A stretch of DNA of 64,000 bases from Cepaea nemoralis (lineage: Eukaryota; Mollusca; Gastropoda; Stylommatophora; Helicidae), in contig JACEFZ010017709.1 in the NCBI GenBank assembly GCA_014155875.1, positions 1 through 64,000 on the forward strand. The letters run 5' to 3'. Numbering within the stretch: position 1 is the first letter of the stretch; each line of letters begins with the position of its first letter. Shown here piece by piece: positions 57,408 to 64,000 of this stretch. The notes under the pieces were generated by a model that was not told the origin of the DNA, made no database searches, and saw only the letters and a list, made by a program, of their open reading frames with translations. Position numbers and translations under genes: made by a program.

Positions 57408-58174
57408 GACACCCCGAAGCTCACGAGAGGAAGTGGATAAAGCGGAAAATGTGAAGAAAGATAAGGTGGAGGTTTTCAAGCGCTGTGCTGCAGTAGCCAA
57501 AAACGCACAATGGGAATGTTTCATGAAGGAGATTGGAGGTGATAAAATACTGCGAAGATTATGGAAGCTGTGCAGACCAATACAAAGAAAAGATCGGCCT
57601 ATTACAGTGGAAACAATTTGTAGAGATGATGGTGTGCGCGTGACAACAAACAAAAAGAAAGGGGAGGCGATACTCCTAATATTTTTAGAGCAGACCAATC
57701 ATAATGAAGCGGACACCAGGGATGCAGTTAGAGAGGAATTATCTGGTACCATGAAGAACATGCATTATGAAGACATCATACGGGTTGAAGATGTTAAACA
57801 TATTTTGAAAAAGACAAAAGACACGGCACCAGGGCCTGATGGGGTTAGGTATGGCCACAGGAAGGCTTTCAGCGATGCAGACCTGAAGGAGATGACCGAC
57901 TGCTTTAAGCAGAGCATTAGGACAGCATCAGTGCCGCAGGACTGGGTGCACAGCTATCTCATCCCTCTCCCAAAACCATTTCAGAATCATTCAAAGCTTT
58001 GCGGCTTTAAGATCATCACTCTTTAAAATACTTTTGGGAAGGTTTAAGAGAAGATAGTTGCGGTCAAGCTGCAAGAGTTTTTGGAAAGGGGGAAATTTCT
58101 TCCAAGTGGTCTGTGGAGCTACAGGCCAGGAAAAGATACCTGGTCAAATGCAGTCACTTTTGCCTTTGACGTTT
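57408..58174 (+). pseudogene. copy 1 LINE ORF2: linker and RT N-terminus
   Basis: VFKRCAAVAKNAQWECFMKEI, KILRRLWKLCRPIQRKDR, LIFLEQTNHNEADTRD, DTAPGPDGVRYGHRKAF, WVHSYLIPLPKPFQNHSKLCGFKIITL then TAA (58024-58026). The frame continues after stops with GKFLPSGLWSYRPGK and FAFDVYEGFQ. It is interrupted at 58190 by copy 2, next to the duplication ATGAGGGGTTCCAGA. Confidence 0.85.
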
Positions 58175-58187
58175 ATGAGGGGTTCCA

Positions 58188-58218
<31 letters not shown>

Positions 58219-58219
<1 letters not shown>

Positions 58220-59130
58220 TAGGAACCATCATCACAGCATTCGGGGCATTCGCATAAGCGATCCGTCCCCATCCTCAGCAGCCAGCGAAGAGTTCCAACA
58301 CTAATAGTTCCAGTAGCAATCTGATTATATGTCCGTCTCGCTTTTCCTCTGAGCGTCGAGCGTCGGCCAGATCCCCTCGTCATTCCTCGCTGTCTCATTC
58401 TTGCCAGACCATAGTGATCCATTTGCTCCTCCGATGTGTACACGTGCTCCCACAACGTCGCAACCACGTCAACCTTGTTATGCATCGATACTCCACCAAT
58501 TTTTGCCGAGCCAGCCAGTCTGTCCGCCTGTTCATTCCCCAGCACACCGGCATGCCCCGGAGAAAAGATCCAGGTAATGCTTGCCACCCGTGACCTCCGA
58601 AGCAAACCAAGCCACTTTGCACGAATCCTGCCTGTGCCCACCCTTCTCAGCATGCTTTCTGAATCAGTTACAATCACGACGTGTGTATGTATCGTGTTCT
58701 CAATCCAGCGGAAAGCTGCACTGACCGCCTCCACTTCCATTCTTAAGCTAGATGTTGTGGTATCATACGCCAGGCTCTCCTGCACCAAACGTCGACCATT
58801 AGATTTTTCTAAGAATCCCCAGGCACTTCTCCTACCTCTCAACACCGAACCATCTGTGTAGATAATCACATCACCCGGGCGAGCATTATCCTGAATTAGT
58901 TGCTGGATTTCCACTTCCGTGGCTCCTGATGGCCATTCCCTGCACTCCCGGCTCAATGTGAATATAACTCTGCACAAGTCTGACTGCTCCGCTAGCACTC
59001 TGACCCACTTCTCTCCTCGCCTAATGTTCTCCATGATGCAAACCTGCCTGATCATATCCTCCGCCTGAGCCAACCATGATTTCCCTCTTATCAGTCTCTG
59101 ATACTTAACCGCGTCCAGCGCCTCATGCAA
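58219..59130 (-). CDS. copy 2 LINE RNase H and CPxC tail, open
   Basis: 303 codons open. SWLAQAEDMIRQVCIMENIRRGEKWVRV is the RT-RNase H connection; VIIYTDGSVLRGRRSAWGF the first Asp; LRMEVEAVSAAFRWIENTIHTHVVIVTDSESML the Glu and second Asp; WIFSPGHAGVLGNEQADRLAG the last Asp; RLCECPECCDDGS the CPxC end. All four catalytic residues are present. The upstream RT frame is broken. The short HTHV segment is the site that has expanded to (CA)n in copy 1. Confidence 0.88.
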
Positions 59131-59284
59131 CGGGTGATCTGTGTCTGCAGCTACTCTGAGTTATGCCTTCACCTGCATCACCTTGTGCCTACCAGCAACA
59201 GTCGGCAGACCATGGATGTAACGCATACACACTACTGGAGTGTCTCTGGTGCATCCCAGAATTACCCGTATAGCTTCGTTCTGT

Positions 59285-59489
59285 CCATCCATCCATCACG
59301 TGCCATGCCGGTAAGCGTGGGCTGTCATGTTTTGCCATCTCACTCGATCACCAGAGTCGTGGATCAGCTCCGTGTTCCTGTCTCGACCATGCCATGTGGC
59401 CAAGCCATCCAGGTATTTGCTTATAGGTCTTCCTCTTGGTCTGTTCCCTTCAATCTTACCAGTTGTCACCAAATTCTCCAATCCATCTC
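59285..59489 (-). mobile_element. 205-bp LINE 3' scrap (LINE-Y) inserted in copy 2
   Basis: On the minus strand: ENLVTTGKIEGNRPRGRPISKYLDGLA, WHGRDRNTELIHDSGDRVRWQNM, then stop and (TGGA)n. GRRxRGRPxxxYLDGL...DRxxWxxM is the typical C-terminus of RTE/CR1-like LINEs. It breaks copy 2 within LERIQNKA. The plus-strand target duplication TTCTGT is at 59279-59284 and 59490-59495. Confidence 0.85.
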
Positions 59490-59495
59490 TTCTGT

Positions 59496-59863
59496 ATGCG
59501 CTCTAATTTCACCGGCTGACTCTTTGAGACAGTGAGTAGTCCTAGTCCATAATCAACCACTGTGAGGATCAAGTGCTGGTATAGTGTGAAAAGCATTCTC
59601 TGCTCTGTGTCCATTGCAGCCATAGTTTTAAGTGCATTGAGTCCCTTTTGAGATCTTGTTACAGCCGTCTCCACATGGTCCTTGAAGGACAGGCTCTTGT
59701 CAAATGCGATTCCCAGATACTTCAGTTTGTTCTCTCTGTTGACGCTTCTGCCATCTACAGTGAGGCTTGGGACATCAGCTCTCACATCCTATTGTCCAGA
59801 GAGCACCACAAAACATCCGCCTTTTCCTGGTGGATGACAGCACTCATTTCAGTGCACCAATCA
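59496..59863 (-). pseudogene. copy 2 LINE RT C-terminal part
   Basis: Minus strand: MRADVPSLTVDGRSVNRENKLKYLGIAFDKSLSFKDHVETAVTRSQKGLNALKTMAAMDTEQRMLFTLYQHLIL, then LTVSKSQPVKLERIQ, at which point LINE-Y is inserted. It is nearly the same as copy 1 at 60345-60640 (MRADVPSLTIDGRNVNREN). Confidence 0.88.
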
Positions 59864-61206
59864 ATGAGGGGTTCCAGAGTAGACAGTAAACGATTGCGGC
59901 GGCGCTTGATCTCGAGGATGCATACAACAGAGATAGATATGATATTTTGATGACCGCACTGATGGAGAAGGGGGTCAATACCTGGTTGGTGAACTGGATA
60001 GCAGTCGTCCTGTACTCTCGTCGGGTTGCTCTCCGTCTGGCTGCATGGACCTCAGAGCGACATATGTTAACCCCGGGACTGCCACAGGGATCTGCAATCT
60101 CACCTATACTCTTTAACGTTTATACGAGCAAGATTGCAAACCTAGAAGCACCAGGGGTTGGAAGGTTACTAACATTTGCAGATGATATTCTTGCTTATAG
60201 GCAGGGAAGAGATAGGGTACAAACAGCCCAGGAGCTGCAGGCGACAGTAGACAAAGTGAGTGACTGGTGCACTGAAATGAGTGCTGTCATCAACCCGGAA
60301 AAGGCGGCTGTTTTGTTGTGCTCTCTGGACAACAGGATTATGAGAGCTGATGTCCCAAGCCTTACGATAGATGGTAGAAACGTCAACAGAGAGAACAATC
60401 TGAAGTATCTGGGAATCACATTTGACAGGAGCCTGCCCTTCAAGGACCATGTGGAGACGGTTGTGACAAGATCTCAAAAGGGACTCAATGCACTTAAAAC
60501 TATGGCTGCAATGGACATAGAGCAGAGAATGCTTTTCACACTATACCAGCACGTGATCCTCTCAGTGATTGATTATGGACTAGGACTGCTCACTGTCTCA
60601 ACGAGTCAGTTGGTGAAGTTAGAACGCATACAGAACAAAGCTATGTGGGTCATTCTGGGATGCAACCAGAGATACCCCAGTAGTCTGTATGCGTTACATC
60701 CTTGGTTTGCATGTAGGCTCAAGACATCAAGCGATGCAGGCTAAGGCATACATCAGAGTAGCTGCAGACACAGATCACCTTTTGCATGAGGCGCTAGACG
60801 CAGTTACGGGTCAGCGACTGATAAGACGGAAATAATAGATGGCTCAGGCGGAGGATACGATCAGACATGTGTGCATCTTGGAGAACATTGGGAGAGGAGA
60901 GAAGTGGGTCAGAGTGCCAGCGGAGCTGTCAGACTTGTGCAGAGTTATAATCACAGAGCTATAATCACAGAGTGCAGGGAGTGGCCAGCAGGGGCCACGG
61001 AAGTGGTAATCCAGCAACTAATTCGGGTGATGTGATTATCTACACAGATGGTTCGGTGTCGATAGGTAGGAGAAGTGCCTGGGGGTTCATACCAAAAGAT
61101 AATGGCCGACGTTTGGTGCAGGAGAGCCTGGAATATGATACCACAACATCTAGCTTAAGAATGGAGGTGGAGGCGGTCACTGCAGCTTTCCGCTGGATCG
61201 AGAATA

Positions 61207-61248
<42 letters not shown>

Positions 61249-61712
61249 ACATCGTGATTGTAACTGACTCAGAAAGCATGCTGAGGAAGGTGAGGACAGG
61301 CATGTTTCGTGCAGAGTGGCTTGCTTCGGTACGGAGGTCGCGGGTTGCAAGTATCGCCTGGATCTTTTCTCCGGGGCATGCCGGTGTGCTGGGGAATTAA
61401 CAGACAGACAGATTGGCTGGCTCGGCAAAACTTGGTGGAGTATTGATGCATGACAAGGCAGACGTGGCTGCGGCCTTGAGGAAGCACGTGTACACCTCGG
61501 AGGAGCAAATGGATCATCATGGTCTGGCAAGAATGAGGCAGCGAGGAGTGACGCGCGGATCTGGCCGACGCACGACGCTCAGAGGAAAGGTGAGACGGAC
61601 ATATAATCAGATTGCTACTAGAACTATTGGTGTTGGAACTCTTTGCTGGCTGCTGAGGATGGGGACAGAGCGCCTATGGGAATGTCCCGAATGCTGTGAT
61701 GTCGGTTCCTAG
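59864..61712 (+). pseudogene. copy 1 LINE ORF2: RT catalytic part, RNase H, CPxC tail
   Basis: Resumes after the duplication: AALDLEDAYNRDRYDI, then 59947-60744 with GLPQGSAISPILFNVYTS, catalytic LLTFADDILAYRQG, LKYLGITFDRSLPFKDHV and LERIQNKAMWVILGC. After frame breaks near 60690-60970, RNase H: VIIYTDGSVSIGRRSAWGF, LRMEVEAVTAAFRWIENT, then the (CA)n tract, IVIVTDSESML and WIFSPGHAGVLGN followed by TAA in place of the Glu codon (61397-61399). The tail ends RLWECPECCDVGS at 61712. Confidence 0.88.
61208..61250. repeat. (CA)n inside copy 1 RNase H
   Basis: About 43 nt, mostly CA, with one A interruption (CACAAACAC). It encodes alternating Thr-His between IENT and IVIVTDSESM. Copy 2 has only ENTIHTHVVIVTDSESM here. 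The expansion keeps the frame. Confidence 0.92.
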
Positions 61713-61738
61713 ATAAATCAAATCAAATCAAATCAATC

Positions 61739-62250
61739 AAGACTAAAACAACTGAATAAATTATGGAGTGGGACAGATAGAACTACAAAAATTAAATTAT
61801 TAAGAGCATGCATCTTTCCCATTAGACACTTACTAAACCAACTGAACAGCGCATAAATGCCTTTGAATATACATGTTATAGACGGATTATAAGAATATCT
61901 TGGGTAAAGAAAAGAACAACTGCATCCATACCTCAAGAGCTGAATATTGAAGAGGGTTGGCTATTAAAGACGGTAAAACAAAGAAAATGTATATATTTTG
62001 GTCATTTGAAACGTCACGAACGATTTGAGAGAACAATAATGGGTGGTTATATGCCAGGGAAGAGAGGAAGAGGAAGGCCAAAGAGAAGATGGGTGCTGGG
62101 TGTGGTAGATGGTATCCAGATGGGTGTATCAGACGCGGGACAACTTGCTTTTGATGGAGAAGTTTTCTGAAAGGTTGTTATGGGAGCGAGGTTCTGCAAA
62201 GGACATGCTACTGAATGAATAAATGAATGAATGAATGAATGAATGAATGA
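61739..62250 (+). pseudogene. outermost LINE (LINE-X), right part, with (AATG)n tail
   Basis: After the AAGACTAAAACA duplication: LNKLWSGTDRTTKIKLLRACIFPI, then in changing frames RRIIRISWVKKR, LNIEEGWLLKTVKQRK, YFGHLKRHERFERTIMGGYMPGKRGRGRPKRRW, VVDGIQMGVSDAGQLAFD and AKDMLLNE-stop. The GRGRPKRRW end followed by tetranucleotide AATG repeats (62213-62250) marks the 3' end of a CR1/L2/RTE-like LINE. It is continuous with 57180-57407 once the nested LINEs are removed. Confidence 0.85.
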
Positions 62251-63830
62251 AAACTACTACCAAATTTATTTTCTACCCGTATTTAAAAAACTGGATGGTT
62301 TGCAAGATGATGATGATGCTAATGAATAATCTTAATATGCATCACTAATGAAATGTAATACGTAATTGATGTTGATCGCGGTTGTATTCCTTCAGGAATC
62401 CATGATTTCCATACAGATGAGAACTGCCTCGATTCCAATAGGATCACCTGAGACAGTGTAGAGACAACTCCCGCTTGGCTCCGCCTGGTTCCTCCTCGTT
62501 TCACTGAACAGGATCCAAAACCTGGTGCTCTGGTTGAGAGCTAGGAACACATTATCAAGACTATTTAGTTCTACGGCCTACCCCTATGTCAGAAAGGTGG
62601 GGAAGGGGTGTGCCACCGCCAAGTTATGTACTATTAACAGCGGGCTCCCCCAATTTCTCAGAAATTGACTCGGGACAAAATCTATATGGCTGAAATAAAG
62701 ATTAAGCCCCTGGATAACCAAAGAGTGCAGCTGCAAATGGCTCGTCAATAATTAGCTGGTCCTGGCATCCCCAAGGAGTGGGAAAGGGAATATTATATGC
62801 CTTGGTTTATGTATATGGCTAGACTATTAGGCAGTGCAGGTTTTTTTCCCCCTGACAATACTCCCCTCCCTGGATTGTAAGTAAGTCCCCACCAATGAAC
62901 ACACACTCACATGTATGCACAAATGGAAAATAACAGATAACCATGAATTATAACAAACTAATATTAACTTTTATTGTCTATTATTAATCATTGAACACAT
63001 GATGGTTATCAGGAAGATGATAGTCAAACTGTAGAGGTTTATGCAATACAAAAATCACATATATGTGATATACATGTAGCGTCGGAGGCAAGAGTCAATG
63101 ATTTATAAAAGGATACAAAAATTGTGGCAGACAAATAAAGAGAGTCACCGAGAGGAGCATGAATACAAATATTGCTATATGACGTCACAGCGGAAAGCAG
63201 AGAGGAGTTTGAAACATCATGGAAACAAGCGGTCTTGATATTAACACTGAAGTATCAACAGCAATATCGAACGGAAAGGCATTATGAACACCAGATATGA
63301 TACTCCCGCAACGTCAGGAAAACCAGGGCACAATCTAGATTATGAGGAACGATCCGGGATGAATGCATGGAGCAGAAGAAATGAAGAGAATAGCCTGCAT
63401 CACAACTGGCCGATTGAGTGGTAGTCAAAGGTCACAGCGTTAGCACAGACATATAGCAACATAAGTCAGAGGAACGTAATGTAAGCACTTATTGATGGAC
63501 CACACGCAAGTTACTTGTTATTATTTATGAAATAAGATGAGATTGGATTCGGCAGTCGAAATGGTATATTTCTCAATAATTATTTATTATATTCTGACCG
63601 ATCCTCCCATAAACATGGGAAAGGTCATGTAACTATTTGTTGATAATCTGTCCGACCGATCAACACTATTAAAGTTAATTTGATGTGGATTGTCATCGCT
63701 TGCAGTCGTCATTTTCGTTGACATTAAGTTATGGTTCCCATTAATCTGCTACAATGTTTATTTTGGACAACGAGCGTGATTATAAGATACCAGCATTCTA
63801 GAAGAAAATGGAGGCACGTAATATACGGGA
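62251..63830. other. unassigned sequence, no gene seen
   Basis: About 1.6 kb. Open frames are short and match nothing I recognise. There is a GC-richer block at 62440-62880 with CCCC/GGGG stretches, then AT-rich sequence. It could be host intergenic DNA or an old, unrecognised element. Confidence 0.4.
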
Positions 63831-63837
63831 GCTCATC

Positions 63838-63991
63838 TACTAAGGAAGACGCCAGTGTCCACATTATTACTACTTCTAAAGGACGTGCCAGACGCCAAAT
63901 GTCATTTGTGTAAGTGCTCAAGGACGGACCAGATACCAAAGGTCATATTATAATTATTAGAGGACATATCATATACCAGTTGTCAAGATGG
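63838..63991. repeat. weak ~42-bp degenerate repeat
   Basis: Successive stretches AAGGAAGACGCCAGTGTCCAC, AAAGGACGTGCCAGACGCCA, AAGGACGGACCAGATACCAA and AGGACATATCATATACCAG occur at about 42-bp steps. They diverge strongly; only the GGACxxxCCAGAxxCCAA core is shared. The window ends before the series can be followed. Confidence 0.4.
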
Positions 63992-64000
63992 AAACACCAC

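Larger units (their letters stand above)
58190..59863 (-). mobile_element. I-type LINE (copy 2), inserted in reverse inside copy 1
   Basis: The target duplication ATGAGGGGTTCCAGA (58175-58189, 59864-59878), 15 bp, brackets 1,674 bp. On the minus strand it begins in RT after the catalytic box (WCTEMSAVIHQEKADV), runs through RNase H and ends DDGS-stop followed by (AATC)n (58190-58219). It is the same family as its host element and is interrupted by a LINE scrap at 59285-59489. Confidence 0.92.
57408..61738 (+). mobile_element. I-type LINE (copy 1) inserted in LINE-X, itself interrupted
   Basis: The target duplication AAGACTAAAACA (57396-57407, 61739-61750) brackets it. It is 5'-truncated in the EN-RT linker and ends DVGS-stop then (AAATC)n (61713-61738). 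It is split by copy 2 (58190-59863). Without that it is about 2.64 kb. The sequence is homologous to the LINE at 41837-45228. Confidence 0.9.

Noticed and set aside
57265..58026. A single 253-codon gene
   Set aside because: It is a chimera: the first ~48 codons belong to LINE-X and the rest to I-type LINE copy 1, joined at the target duplication at 57396-57407.

Overview
The window reads as metazoan nuclear DNA made almost entirely of transposable elements and tandem repeats. I found no convincing host protein-coding gene, tRNA or rRNA. Ty3/gypsy LTR retrotransposons with a SCAN-like gag and a tRNA-Pro-type primer site, RNase H-bearing I-superfamily LINEs, and abundant (GA)n, (CA)n and (AATC)n tracts suggest an invertebrate. 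A mollusc or other lophotrochozoan is my guess; nothing in the window proves it.

Layout. 1-2105: a decayed I-type LINE on the minus strand, split by a 1.37-kb tract of C with scattered A. 2251-48613: a tandem array of one gypsy family, LTR-int-LTR-int-LTR-int-LTR-int-LTR, with four internal units (A-D) and five LTRs. LTR starts are about 7.12 kb apart where nothing is inserted. Domain order in each unit is gag, CCHC, protease, INTEGRASE, reverse transcriptase, RNase H, which is the Gmr1-type order and not the usual gypsy order. Units A-C share the same disabling frameshifts, so the array probably grew by recombination between LTRs and not by repeated transposition.

Three later insertions sit inside the array. 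Element 1 (24535-28428) is a deleted, non-autonomous gypsy of a second family, in LTR-4. Element 2 (31911-41039, minus) is a longer, near-complete member of that second family, in the integrase of unit D. A 3.4-kb LINE (41837-45228) lies just upstream of RT in unit D. Each has target-site duplications (AATG, GACC, AACCC).

48614-53540 holds unique AT-rich sequence and three different tandem-repeat blocks (about 72/114 bp, about 67/74 bp with CACGTG motifs, about 145 bp), a long (GA)n and a LINE RNase H scrap. 53690-57060 is a decayed EN-RT-RNase H LINE on the minus strand. 57180-62250 is a four-deep nest of LINEs, three levels of which have readable target-site duplications. 62251-64000 shows nothing I recognise beyond a weak repeat at the end.

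A theme runs through the window: simple repeats have expanded inside retrotransposon reading frames at short pre-existing seeds ((GA)n in two gypsy families, (CA)n and poly-C in LINEs, (AAT)n and poly-G elsewhere). Units A-D show the same site at different lengths and reading phases. The first ~7.1 kb carries many more small indels than later copies of the same sequence, so base-level claims there are weaker.
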